DNA from: Granulicella mallensis MP5ACTX8
Lineage (GTDB): Bacteria; Acidobacteriota; Terriglobia; Terriglobales; Acidobacteriaceae
DNA length: 64,000 nt
Direction of reading: 5' to 3'
Assembly (NCBI RefSeq): GCF_000178955.2
Contig: NC_016631.1
Location: forward strand, 3,844,001-3,908,000
This document shows, piece by piece, positions 43,273 to 53,300 of the stretch. The notes under the pieces are model-generated. The model did not search any database. It saw nothing but the letters and a program-made list of their open reading frames with translations, and was not told where the DNA came from. The position numbers and the translations under genes were made by a program. Positions within the stretch are counted from its first letter, which is position 1, and each line of letters opens with the position of its first letter.

Positions 43273-46200
43273 CTAGAAGCTGCCCTTCAGGCCGAACTGC
43301 AGGATGCGCGGGTCGTGCGCGTCCACCGGATGCAGGAAGGAGTTTCCGGCAAGGCAGCCGGAGGCGCCCGCGGAGTAGAGTTCGGTCTGGCTGCCGTAAC
43401 AGTTGATGACGTTGTTGCCGGTATTGCCCGGATGACTGGGGTCGGTAATGCGGAACTGGGTGTGATTGAAGACGTTGAAGGCTTCGGCGCGGAACTCGAT
43501 GTCCAGGCGCTTCGTCGGTTTGAAGTGTTTGAACAGCGAGACGTTGAAGTTGATGCGCGAAGGATTGTTCAGGGAGTTGCGTCCGGCATCGCCGAAGGTA
43601 AGGCCGCGTGGCGCGGCGAAGGCGCCCGGGTTCAGCAGCAGCGGCCCCACGTTATTGGAGTTCTGCGGGACAAACGGCTTGCCTACGCGTGCTTTGCCGA
43701 TCACATCTGGATAGGACCCGATCCCCAGCCCGTCGCCTACGCCGGCATTGTCCGCCGCGCCGGTGCCGTCTCCGCCGCCCCCGTTGATGACGCTGAAGGG
43801 CGTCCCTGTGGAGTAGGTGGTGATGCCGCTGATCTGCCAGTCTCCCAGCACCGTCTTCATCACGGGTGAGAAGTCCGGCGCGTTGGGAGCGGCGGCGACA
43901 GCCGTAGCCTCATCGTCCGAATCGTCGCCATTGCCTACCAGATGGGTGAAGCCGTGGAGCAGGCGCAGCAGCGGAAGATCGTAGATGTAGCTGACGTTCA
44001 GCAGTTGCCGCTGGTCGAAGTCAGAGGTGGCGTGGTTGGAGTGGATGTCGAGCGAGTTGGCGAAGTTGGCCGAGGCGCGGTCGGAGGAGTCGTCGAGTGA
44101 GTGGCTGTAGGTATAGGCGATACCGACAGTCAGCGGCCCGGTCGTCTGGCGAAGCGTGGCCTGGAAGGCGTCGTACTCCGAGTCGGCACTATTCTGCACC
44201 GCGATGATGTTGCTGAAGCCAAGATAGGGTCGCAGGGCATCGGCGCTTACGCCAAGCTTTGTAAAGCCGCTTGTAGCCCCTTTTGCGAATCCCGGATTAC
44301 CGGTGCAGGCGATGAAGATATTCGCGTAGCCCGGATCGTTCGGGCCGATGGCAGCAGAACTCGGAATGGTGGTGCCGCCACCATTGGAAGCAGTATTCGC
44401 CCCTGCTACGGAAAAGGCGCCATTCTGGGCCCCAGTGCCGCAGACGCTGGAGGTGACGGGCTGCCCCGGCCCAAAGGGATTCAATCCTTTACTGAGCGGC
44501 TGCAACTGATTGAGATCGCTCACCGCTGTCAGGTGCGTGCCCTTGGTGCCGACGTAGGCGATCTGCCCGATCATCCCCTTGTGCACTTCGCGTTGAATAC
44601 TCAGGCTCCATTGCTGGGTATAGGAGTACACGGCCTTGGTGGGGATCGAAGTTACGTTCAGGGGGAAGGTAGAACCCGTCCCTGTGCTGTTTCCGCACTG
44701 TGTCGTGCCAGGCTGGCAGTAGCCTCCAATCAGGTTGTAGGCGTCGGAAGGGCTGGTTTGGCTCTGAATATTCGACTGGGTTTCGCTCAGGACCAGGGGT
44801 GCACTGCCGATCAGCGAGCCGACATTGGCCTCATAACCGGTTCCGTGCTCCCAGAAGAGGCCATAACCGCCGTGGATGGCGGTCTTACCATCGCCCCAGG
44901 GATCCCAGGAAAAGCCTACGCGCGGTGAGGGATGGAACAGTTTATTGGACATGCAGCTATCAGGCACAGGGCTGGCGCCGCACCGCACCAGTCCGTTCAC
45001 AATCGTGGGATCGAGCGAGCCGAGAGTGTAGGAGTCGGTTTGCTTCAGAGGAATTGCTTTGCCGCTGGTCTTGGACACCAGGTTTCCCAGGTTCGGGTCG
45101 ATGTAGATGGACGAGCCGAGGGATTGGCTGAAGGCTTCGGGCCGCCAGTTATAGGCCGTACCGTTGGGGTTGTACCAGGCGCCGAAGAGGCTGGCCCGGA
45201 AGCCGGCGTTGATCGTCAGGTGAGGGAGTATCCGCCAGTCGTCCTGCAGATAGAGGTCGACTGTCTTGTAGCGGCTGTGATACTCCCCCTGTCCGCTGTC
45301 CTGCGTGTAGCTCTTGATACCGCTCTGGAAGGCGATTCCTGATCCTGTGTTCGCGTTAGGATTCGGCAAGAAGCCTGAGCCGGTCAGAAAGTCAGAGAAG
45401 GCGTTGCCCGAGGTGTGGGTCGATTGCTGATTGCTGAAGGTAAGCAATCCCTGCAGGTCGCCGGAGTTGGCGCCGGTAACAGCGCTCAGCTCGTTCTGCT
45501 GCACATACGAGCCCCAGAATCCCCACTGCAAGGTATGCTTTCCGACGATCATGCTGGCGTCATCGCGAAGGGTAAAGGTGGGATTGTCCTGGGCCCACGG
45601 CGCGTAACCCGTATCCACGGCAAAGCCATGTCCCCCGTACGCCCCGTTGGTTCCCTGGAAGACCAGTCCCGGCAGCTTGCCCCCACCGTACCCATTGTTG
45701 AAGATGTACCCCATGGGGCACTCGGTCACGGACGCAGGATTAAAGGCTGCATTTGGCGCTGAAAAGACAGAGCACATCGTGCCCTTGACCGGCATTCCTC
45801 CCTGCGAGGCTGGATCGGTCAAAGAATCCGGCCTGCTGAGCGACGAGACACCGACTCCCGGCTGCGGAGCGAGGGAGATGTGTTCGACCTCGTAGCCTGC
45901 CGATATAAGGTTGATGATTCCATGCGGCAAGGTCTGCGCCAGCAGAACAACCATGTCCAGTCCAGGACCGTTGAACCGGTTTTCGACCGTAGGAAAGCTG
46001 TTCTGGACGATGCCCCATTGCGGCGCAAGCGTCACCGTATCCCAGCTATCGTGCACGTAGCGAAACGACAGGCGCTCGCGCTCCGTCAGGTTGTGGTCGA
46101 TGCGAAACAGCTCCTCCCGCCAGTGGGTCGGCGGCGAAACGGCGGCGACGAAGCAGTGAAACAGCGGCGAGGCGTTGGTCGAATTGCAGCCACTGGCCGA

Positions 46201-47475
46201 GTTAGGCTCGGGAATCAGCCCGGAGTTGAGAATCGCCGAACTCGTGTAATCCACCGGTACCTGCAGGCCGGCGTTGTAGGTTGCGCCCGCGAGACTGTTG
46301 AAGGAGGTGAAGTTGGCTATTCCTGCCTGCGGACAATCGGGAAATTGTGACGGGCTGAACGTTCCGGACCCTCCTGGAACCGGGGTCGGACATACGTCGA
46401 AGAAGTTCCCCGCCCGCTCGGCCACAGTGGGCACGGCCTGGTTGTAATCGACCGGGGTCTTTTCGCGGCGAATCTCTTCGGAGAAGAAGAAGAAGGTTCT
46501 CGTCTTGCCGGTGTTGTAAACGCCAGGGATATAGATGGGTCCACCGATGGTGCCGCCGAAGTCGAGCCGACGATAGAGCGGCGTGCGATAGACGGACTTG
46601 CCCTGGAAGCCTTGAGGCTCTGCATTCGGTTGATCGAAGTAGTTTCTGGCATTGAACATCTCATTGCGCAGGAAACCGTAGGCGACGCCGTGAAAGTTCT
46701 CCGTACCCGATTTCGTTGTCACCAGAACGCTTCCCGAGGCGCTCTTGCCGTAGAGCGCGCTGTAGTCGGCGGTAAGGATCTTCATGTCCTGAATGGAGTC
46801 GACGCTGGGATAGACCACCAGCGGCTCACCTTGTCCGCGGCTGGTGTTGATGCTGGTGTTGAGCACATCGCTACCGTCCACCTCGAAGGTGTTGTATTCC
46901 ACGCGGCCGCCATTGACGCTGAACTTCGCGCTTCCGGATACGCCAACCTTGGCTTCGTCCTGGCCCGTCTGGTTACTGACGCCGGGAGAGAGTGCACTGA
47001 GAGACAGGAAGTTGCGGCCGTTCAGTCCGTAGCCGGTGACCTCGCTGCTGTTCAAGGTCGTAGACATGGACGCCGTGCCTGTATCGACCGTGGTGGGTGC
47101 ACCGGCGCTGACACTTACATCCTGACTCACTTCATTGACTGCGATCTGAGTATTGAAGACGATCGCCTGCCCTGCGGCAAGAGTAAGAATCTGGCTCGAT
47201 CTCCGGCTGAATCCCTGCGCCTCCACGATGAGCTGATAGCGGCCGGGAGGGAGCCCGAGAACGGTGTACGCACCCGTGCTGTCTGTTTTGGCCTCACGCT
47301 TCACCAGCGTCTCCTGATTGACGATCTGGATTGTTGCCGCGGGAATCGCGGCTCCGTCGGGATCGGTAACCTGACCCGAAAAACGCCCGGTAGCAATCTG
47401 TCCGGCAAGGCGCAGGGCGCTGAACACCGGGATCAGCGCCACTGCGAGCAGTAGCCATCGAAATGATCGAAACAT
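43273..47475 (-). CDS. TonB-dependent receptor (Oar-like) of the surface block
   Basis: A 1400-residue outer-membrane receptor, longer than the LacI-operon receptor. The start ATG 47475 is chosen because GGAG lies about 10 bases upstream and the product then opens with a signal peptide (MFRSFRWLLLAVALIPVF). The frame is also open to ATG 47532, which directly abuts the stop of the porin gene. After the signal come a carboxypeptidase-regulatory beta domain (ATGRFSGQVTDPDGAAIPAA), a plug (YGLNGRNFLSLSALSPGVSN) and a barrel ending ILQFGLKGSF with terminal Phe, preceded by FRAEAFNVFNHTQF. It is flanked by a DcaP-like porin gene and a lipoprotein gene in the sigma-linked cluster. The ligand is unknown. 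Confidence 0.92.
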   Translation of the reverse strand: MFRSFRWLLLAVALIPVFSALRLAGQIATGRFSGQVTDPDGAAIPAATIQIVNQETLVKREAKTDSTGAYTVLGLPPGRYQLIVEAQGFSRRSSQILTLAAGQAIVFNTQIAVNEVSQDVSVSAGAPTTVDTGTASMSTTLNSSEVTGYGLNGRNFLSLSALSPGVSNQTGQDEAKVGVSGSAKFSVNGGRVEYNTFEVDGSDVLNTSINTSRGQGEPLVVYPSVDSIQDMKILTADYSALYGKSASGSVLVTTKSGTENFHGVAYGFLRNEMFNARNYFDQPNAEPQGFQGKSVYRTPLYRRLDFGGTIGGPIYIPGVYNTGKTRTFFFFSEEIRREKTPVDYNQAVPTVAERAGNFFDVCPTPVPGGSGTFSPSQFPDCPQAGIANFTSFNSLAGATYNAGLQVPVDYTSSAILNSGLIPEPNSASGCNSTNASPLFHCFVAAVSPPTHWREELFRIDHNLTERERLSFRYVHDSWDTVTLAPQWGIVQNSFPTVENRFNGPGLDMVVLLAQTLPHGIINLISAGYEVEHISLAPQPGVGVSSLSRPDSLTDPASQGGMPVKGTMCSVFSAPNAAFNPASVTECPMGYIFNNGYGGGKLPGLVFQGTNGAYGGHGFAVDTGYAPWAQDNPTFTLRDDASMIVGKHTLQWGFWGSYVQQNELSAVTGANSGDLQGLLTFSNQQSTHTSGNAFSDFLTGSGFLPNPNANTGSGIAFQSGIKSYTQDSGQGEYHSRYKTVDLYLQDDWRILPHLTINAGFRASLFGAWYNPNGTAYNWRPEAFSQSLGSSIYIDPNLGNLVSKTSGKAIPLKQTDSYTLGSLDPTIVNGLVRCGASPVPDSCMSNKLFHPSPRVGFSWDPWGDGKTAIHGGYGLFWEHGTGYEANVGSLIGSAPLVLSETQSNIQSQTSPSDAYNLIGGYCQPGTTQCGNSTGTGSTFPLNVTSIPTKAVYSYTQQWSLSIQREVHKGMIGQIAYVGTKGTHLTAVSDLNQLQPLSKGLNPFGPGQPVTSSVCGTGAQNGAFSVAGANTASNGGGTTIPSSAAIGPNDPGYANIFIACTGNPGFAKGATSGFTKLGVSADALRPYLGFSNIIAVQNSADSEYDAFQATLRQTTGPLTVGIAYTYSHSLDDSSDRASANFANSLDIHSNHATSDFDQRQLLNVSYIYDLPLLRLLHGFTHLVGNGDDSDDEATAVAAAPNAPDFSPVMKTVLGDWQISGITTYSTGTPFSVINGGGGDGTGAADNAGVGDGLGIGSYPDVIGKARVGKPFVPQNSNNVGPLLLNPGAFAAPRGLTFGDAGRNSLNNPSRINFNVSLFKHFKPTKRLDIEFRAEAFNVFNHTQFRITDPSHPGNTGNNVINCYGSQTELYSAGASGCLAGNSFLHPVDAHDPRILQFGLKGSF

Positions 47476-47532
47476 CTTCTGAAAGGCTCCTAGTCCTTGT
47501 TTTCGCTTCGCAGTTCCCATCTCCGTCTTCAT

Positions 47533-49425
47533 TTATTTAGGAAGGTAGTAACGAATCGATGTGAACCACATGTTGTCAATGGCCTTTGGAGAGTTGGTCA
47601 AGCCGGCTGCGGGATTGCCGATTCCCTGCCACGTCCGGCGCTCGGCATAGGAGTACTGAATTCCCTGCTGCAGCGTTCCGCGCGTACCCCGGTAGAAGCG
47701 GAACCAGTAGCCAAAGGTTCCTTCCTGGATGTTGCGGTTATCCGCGTTGCAGTTGGAGGGCCCGGAAGCCACATTGCCACCGCCGTTTGGCGAGGCCACG
47801 GGCAGCACCTCCACATAGCAGCCGGCGACATTGTTGGTGGGCGCGCCGTAGCCGCCCAGGATCGGCTGACCCAGCGTGGGTCCGGCAGTCGTGACGGTAT
47901 ATCCGGTGTTGTACCAGGCACGCTTGGCGTACTCGCCACCGTAATACCCGTACAGATCGAGGCGCGGCGTTGCATGCCATTCGACCGAACCCAGCGCCGA
48001 ACCGCCCGTCAGCAGTTCAAGCGAGCCGTCGGGATGCGCCGTGGCGTCCGGCAACTGCGCGCTGCTGTAGCGTCCCAGGCCGTTTCCGGCGAGGATATGC
48101 CCGTCAATCTCCAGCTTCTTGGCAAACAGCCACACACGCGCATTTGCGCCTACACCGCCGCCATCGGCCTTCGTTGTATAAGCACCCAGCGCGGAGGTTG
48201 TAACCGGCTGGGCCGCACCGGCGGGAGCAGGGCCATTCGGGAAGACGCGGTCACGGAAGAAGCGGCTGATGCCGAAGAGTTCGAAGTGGCCCCAGTTGGT
48301 TTCGTAGGCTGCCTTGGCAATCAGGTCCGGAGCTTCGTTGAAGCTGTAGTTCGCCGTGGAGTTATAAAGGCCGCCGCCATTTCCTGTCTGCTGATACGCA
48401 ATCGTAGGAAGATTGTGACCGCCGATGTTGAGCGTCTGCGACTCTTCGACGGCTCCGCCGATCCAGAACTTGTTCGATATCCTCTTCACGACACGAAAGC
48501 CGTACTGCCGCTCCCAGGTGAATCCAACGTTGTACTGAGAGTCGATCGTCAGGGGTATGGCTTCGGAGTTGTTCTCCAGACCGTGACGGTATTCGGTGGC
48601 GAGCGACCACATCTGACCGCCCGTCAGAATCCATCCGTTGTTCAGCTCGGCCTGTGCCCATGCCTGGCGCAAACGCAACGGGTAGCTGTTGCTCTGGTTG
48701 TCGTTCGAAGTCGTTCCTGCGGAGAGAAAATCCGCTTCGAAGTATCCGCGCAGTGTCGCGGCCGGGATCTTGCCTTCCGCCAACAGCGAAATGCGTGACT
48801 GCCTGCCGCTCGCGTTGAACTCCGACAGCTCTCCTGCCGTTGTACCGGCGAACGGGATTCCGGTGAACTGGGTGTTCACATCGCCGCCGATCCCACGTTG
48901 CCGATCGACGGTTTCAGCGGCCAGGAAGCCGCCCGGCTTAAGGCCGATTCCCATGAAGCGAATCGTGTCGGGATTCTCGAGCTTCTTCGTCTCTTCCTGG
49001 CTCGCCTGGACCTGCGTTGAAAGCGAACTCGATGTCGTCTTCAGGGTTGCCACATCGCCCTGCAGCGTCGTAACCGTGGAGCCATCCGTGCCGATAATGG
49101 CCTGCGTGGCCTCGAGCTTCTGCTTGGCGTCGGCTGCGTCCTTGCGGGCCTGCTCCAACTCGGCATCACGCGCTGCCATGCGCTGCTGGAGAGCCTCGTA
49201 CTTCTGCTCCAGGTCGTTCAACTTGCTGTTCACCTGATCGAGTTTTTGGAACTTCTCGTTCAACTGCTCCAGCAGAATCTCTTCCTGCGTCGGAGCCTTC
49301 GCCTTCGTCTTCGCGACCTTTGTCCTGACTGGTTTGGCTGGCGGCTGATCCGTACCGCTCTGTGCCTGCGCCACGACGCATGTTGCTAGAACCACTCCGG
49401 CCACCATCTGTCTAAATCTGTTCAT
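47533..49425 (-). CDS. DcaP-like outer-membrane porin with coiled-coil N-terminus
   Basis: A 630-residue exported protein. The ATG 49425 has GGGAG upstream and gives a signal peptide (MNRFRQMVAGVVLATCVVAQAQ). Residues about 40-110 form a charged coiled coil (LEQLNEKFQKLDQVNSKLND, RDAELEQARKDAADAKQKLE), probably for trimerisation in the periplasm. The remainder is a porin barrel: FMGIGLKPGGFLAAETV, SRISLLAEGKIPAATLRGYFEADFL, LRLRQAWAQAELNNGWILTGGQMW and the ending MWFTSIRYYLP. This matches DcaP-type channels, which admit dicarboxylates, peptides or other small solutes. It is co-oriented with the receptor and lipoprotein genes. Confidence 0.82.
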   Translation of the reverse strand: MNRFRQMVAGVVLATCVVAQAQSGTDQPPAKPVRTKVAKTKAKAPTQEEILLEQLNEKFQKLDQVNSKLNDLEQKYEALQQRMAARDAELEQARKDAADAKQKLEATQAIIGTDGSTVTTLQGDVATLKTTSSSLSTQVQASQEETKKLENPDTIRFMGIGLKPGGFLAAETVDRQRGIGGDVNTQFTGIPFAGTTAGELSEFNASGRQSRISLLAEGKIPAATLRGYFEADFLSAGTTSNDNQSNSYPLRLRQAWAQAELNNGWILTGGQMWSLATEYRHGLENNSEAIPLTIDSQYNVGFTWERQYGFRVVKRISNKFWIGGAVEESQTLNIGGHNLPTIAYQQTGNGGGLYNSTANYSFNEAPDLIAKAAYETNWGHFELFGISRFFRDRVFPNGPAPAGAAQPVTTSALGAYTTKADGGGVGANARVWLFAKKLEIDGHILAGNGLGRYSSAQLPDATAHPDGSLELLTGGSALGSVEWHATPRLDLYGYYGGEYAKRAWYNTGYTVTTAGPTLGQPILGGYGAPTNNVAGCYVEVLPVASPNGGGNVASGPSNCNADNRNIQEGTFGYWFRFYRGTRGTLQQGIQYSYAERRTWQGIGNPAAGLTNSPKAIDNMWFTSIRYYLPK

Positions 49426-49472
49426 TTTCTTCTCCCTTGGTCCTGTCTTGTCCTGTGCGGAAATATCTTTGT

Positions 49473-50285
49473 TCAATTGATCGTGATCGTGGCGACGACG
49501 GCCTTTGTCGGGTCGGCAATCGAGGTGGCAGTTACCTTGACAATGTCGCCTTCCGGCGCCGTTGCGGGAGCGGTGTAGACCGTATCCACAGCGCTTGTGG
49601 TCTTGGCCGGATTGAATGAGCCGCAGTCGCTCGATCCGCAGATCACAGTCCAATTCACCCCGGCATCTGTCACGTCGTTATTCAGCACCACTCTGAGCTG
49701 AGTGGTAGTGCCTGCCCTCAGTGTGGCTGGCGGCGCCGGCGCGAATCCAACCGAGATAGGAAGGCCGCCGATGGTCAGCGTGGTGCTCGAGAACTTGCTG
49801 TGGTCGCTGGTCGAAATCGCATAGAGGGTGACGGTCCCCAGCTTCGGCGTGGCGGGAGGCGCGGTATAGCGCGCCACATAGCCGGCGCCACTGGTCACGT
49901 AACTGGGCAGAGGGCCGCTCATCGTGTGCGCTGGAGTAAACGTGCCGCACGATTGGTCCTGTGTCTGTCCCGGCGGCAACGGCGCACCCGGAGGCAGCGC
50001 GCTTCCGCAGTAAGCGCTCCAGTCCGCGCCCAACAACTGCGGATCGTTCGTCAGTGTCACGTCCACATACGTGCCCTGGCTGGTCGTGAGCGACACCGGA
50101 GCGGTCTTCAGGGGAGTTCCGTTCGCGTCGGTGAAGGTAATCGGCTTGACTATGATGTCGGATACGGAACTGCCGGAGGAGCAGCCCGAGACCGCTGCCA
50201 GACTGGCTAACAGCAGGGCAAGCACTGCTGGCCGAAAGCTTTGTGAAATACAAATTCTCTTGAGCGTGCGCACAGGGATCTTCAT
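49473..50285 (-). CDS. Small lipoprotein with two Cys-paired Ig-like repeats
   Basis: A 270-residue lipoprotein. ATG 50285 has GAGGAAG just upstream, and the signal ends in the lipobox AVSGCSSG. The mature part contains two bacterial Ig-like repeats, each with a Trp followed by a cysteine pair and a YTAP phrase: ADWSAYCGS...SCGTF...YTAPPATP and VNWTVICGSSDCGSFNP...YTAPATAP. The same repeat occurs six times in the larger lipoprotein encoded immediately upstream, so the two genes share a domain family and probably a surface role. It ends in VATITIN. Confidence 0.8.
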   Translation of the reverse strand: MKIPVRTLKRICISQSFRPAVLALLLASLAAVSGCSSGSSVSDIIVKPITFTDANGTPLKTAPVSLTTSQGTYVDVTLTNDPQLLGADWSAYCGSALPPGAPLPPGQTQDQSCGTFTPAHTMSGPLPSYVTSGAGYVARYTAPPATPKLGTVTLYAISTSDHSKFSSTTLTIGGLPISVGFAPAPPATLRAGTTTQLRVVLNNDVTDAGVNWTVICGSSDCGSFNPAKTTSAVDTVYTAPATAPEGDIVKVTATSIADPTKAVVATITIN

Positions 50286-50344
50286 CACTTCCTCTTGTTC
50301 AGATATTCGGTAGGAACGGGCCGGCGACAATCCAATGGCGTCTC

Positions 50345-53300
50345 TCATGGTTTCGCCGCCAGCTTGTTGTTTTTCATACCCAACGCGATGGGCGTCACCA
50401 CCGGCGTGGCAACGCCGATGTGTTCAATGACGATGTTGTTGGCGAGCAGCACCCACACATTGCCCGCCCCATCCACAGCAGCACGCAACGATCCGGCATT
50501 GGGGACAGGGATAGAAACGCCGGCGCTAGCGTAATTTCCCATCGCATCGCGGAGAAATACTCCCCCACCCGGCCCGGCAATCCATAGACCTCCCGCGCCG
50601 TCGAATGCAAGGCCCTGCGGGTTGGCGCCAATCGGGAAGGAGCCCGGGGTAGCCGGATATCCCACTCCCGAGTAACACGTCGGTATCAGGGTTGTGCCTA
50701 ACCCGCCGTAGGGTGGGACCTCGCAGACAACCGCGCTACCGTTGTTTTCCGCGTTACCGCTGGCAGATACGCCCCAAATATCGCCCTTACCATCCGAAGC
50801 CAGTTGCGGAAGAATCGTTATTCCCTCCCCGGTCGGTGCGAGGCCGCTATTGACAATTAACTCTCCACCCGGATTCGTAAGCTCGGAAAAAATGCTGGGA
50901 GCGGTGCTGATCGAATTTCCGATCCACACGTTGTTGGAACTGTCGATACCCACGGCAGTGATGCCTGAGTTTCCGCTGTTGGTGAACCCGGATGCAGGTG
51001 ACAGCTCCACCCCAAGGTTGTTGAACTCGTTCACTCCCCCGCCGTTGGCGATCCACAGATTGTCCTGGGCGTCGAAGGCCATATCGCTGCCCCCGCCGGC
51101 CACACCTGCAAAGGGGCTTCCGAGTACAGGAGTGCCCAGGTTCGTCAGTTCGCTCAGGACGCTGTTGCCGGAGACCCATACATTACCGTTGGCATCGATC
51201 GCAAGGAGACCGCCGCCAGCGGGAAAGCCGGTGGAGGGTGAGAGTGCCGCGCCAACGGCGTTCCATTCAATGACGTCGCCGCCTGCGGTGTCTGTAATCC
51301 AAAGATTCCCGCTGGCATCGACCGCGAAGGAGCCAACCGTACCCGTGGTGGTAAGGCCACCGCCGCTGGTGTAGTTCAGCGAGATTGACCAGTCACCCGG
51401 CAACGCCGTGAGGATCGGCTGAAAAGGAGACACGGAGGTCCCCAGTGTGAAGAGGTTGAGGGAATCCAGGATGTAGGCCTCGGTGTTGGCGCCAGGGTGC
51501 TGCGCGATGTTGAACGCAGCCTGCAGCGTGTCGGATGGCGCAATGGTCCCGTTGAATTTTCCTGCTGGGAGTGTATCCGTCGCGGTGAACAACACGCCGC
51601 AAGGACTCCCGTCACCTTCCACGCCCCCCGAGGTTCCCGTACAGGCATTCAAGGCATTGGCGAGCGTATTGATCTCCACATAGGGAACCGCGGCGTTCGC
51701 AGCAGGGATTACGAATCTTGCCTGCCCAGTGGTGATATCGACCAGATTGTTCACTGCGGCGAACGCATTCGCCAGCCCGGAGAGATTCCCGCTGCTCGTG
51801 CCCAGGTAGAGATCACTACTGTTGCCTGTGAGTTCGTCGTTTGCCGCAAAGGGAGCTGTTGCCCATGCCGAAGCAACGGTCGTGACCTCGTTGACGACAA
51901 CCGCGCTGGAGCCAAGCCCGTTGCAGCTTCCCAGCGCCGTCATCATGGAGAGATTCGGATTCGCGGCGTTGGCTCCGACTTTACCGCCGGTCGCCACCAG
52001 ATACATCTGGCTGATGGGAGAGGGGCAGGTATAACCGGCAGACACCGTAAACTTGCCGTTCTTGTCTGTCGTAGCTGCCGCAATCTGCGCAGAGGCCGAA
52101 GCATATCCGCTCGTCCCAGCCGCATACAGGAAGACGGAAGCGCCCACAACCGGCTGCGTTCCCGCCTGAACCGAGCCGTTCAGCGCTGGACCGGTCGGGC
52201 TTGTGGTGATAGCGATGGTTCCCGAGTTCGCCGTGGTCCCGTCTGCATGAGCCAGAGCCTCCACCACAACCACGCCTGACGCGGGCGGATCGGATGGTGC
52301 CGTATAAGGAATCGGCAGGCCATTGGGCCACGCCGGGACGCTGGGCGCCGTCACCGCCGGGACTGCGGGCACGTAGGGTGTCGTCGCAGTAGCCGGAATC
52401 GCCGGGATCGCGGGCTTCACCGTGAAGAAGCCGCAGCCGCTCGCGCATACCTGCCAGTCCACGCCTGCGTTCGTCGCATCGTTGGCCACTGCGGCAGTCA
52501 GGTTCACGGTCGCATCCGTCTGAACCTGCGCAGGCAGTGAAGGGACAAAGCCGACCGAAAGAACCATCGACGAATTGATCGCGATGGAACTTGAACTAAG
52601 GCTCACGCTCGGATCTGCGACCGATGTTGCGACGATCGTCACCGAGGCGATAGGCGGCGTGTCCTTCGGCGCAGGAAGCGTGACCGGCGGCGCGGGTGGC
52701 GCGGTGTAGACGGCCGTCGCCCCGCTCGCCGTCTGCACAGGGGAGATCCAGCCGCAACCGCCGGGAACCGTGTTACCGCACTGTACGGACCACGTGACGC
52801 CTCCCGGTGAAACATCGTTCGCAACCGTGGCGCTGACAGGAGCCTGTGCCGCAGCTGTCAGCGGCATCGTCGGTATCTGCGTGAAGGCGAGAGTTGGTGG
52901 CGCAGCAACCACTGTGGTGATCGCAATAGCGGGATTCGACGGGGTGGATGCCGGCGAAGACGCGGTGATCGTCACCAGGCCGCCCGTGGGAACCGAGGCA
53001 GGGGCGGTGTAGATGATCTTCCCTGCACTTGCCGTGTGTGCGGGAGACAGATTAAAGCTGCCACATCCGCCCGTACCGCCGCAGCTCGCCGTCCAGTTCA
53101 CACCCAGGTTCTTCGGATCGGAAGCTACCGTAGCCGCGAGCGTCGCTTGAGCTCCCGTAGTCAGCGCGGACGGAGGCGCGGAGGGCATCGTGACGACAAT
53201 CGGCGCAGTGGTAAGGATTGTTGCGGTGGCCGATGCCGATACCGCCGGATTCGTCGTGGATGCCGCCGTAATGGTGACGGTGCCACCGGAAGGAATGGAG

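Noticed and set aside
46612..47454. Open frame opposite the TonB-dependent receptor
   Set aside because: Shadow frame without ribosome-binding site or recognisable domain.
47497..48798. Long plus-strand open frame (433 codons) opposite the porin gene
   Set aside because: Antisense shadow of the porin; no start signal, motif or plausible composition (Arg/Gly/Val-rich).
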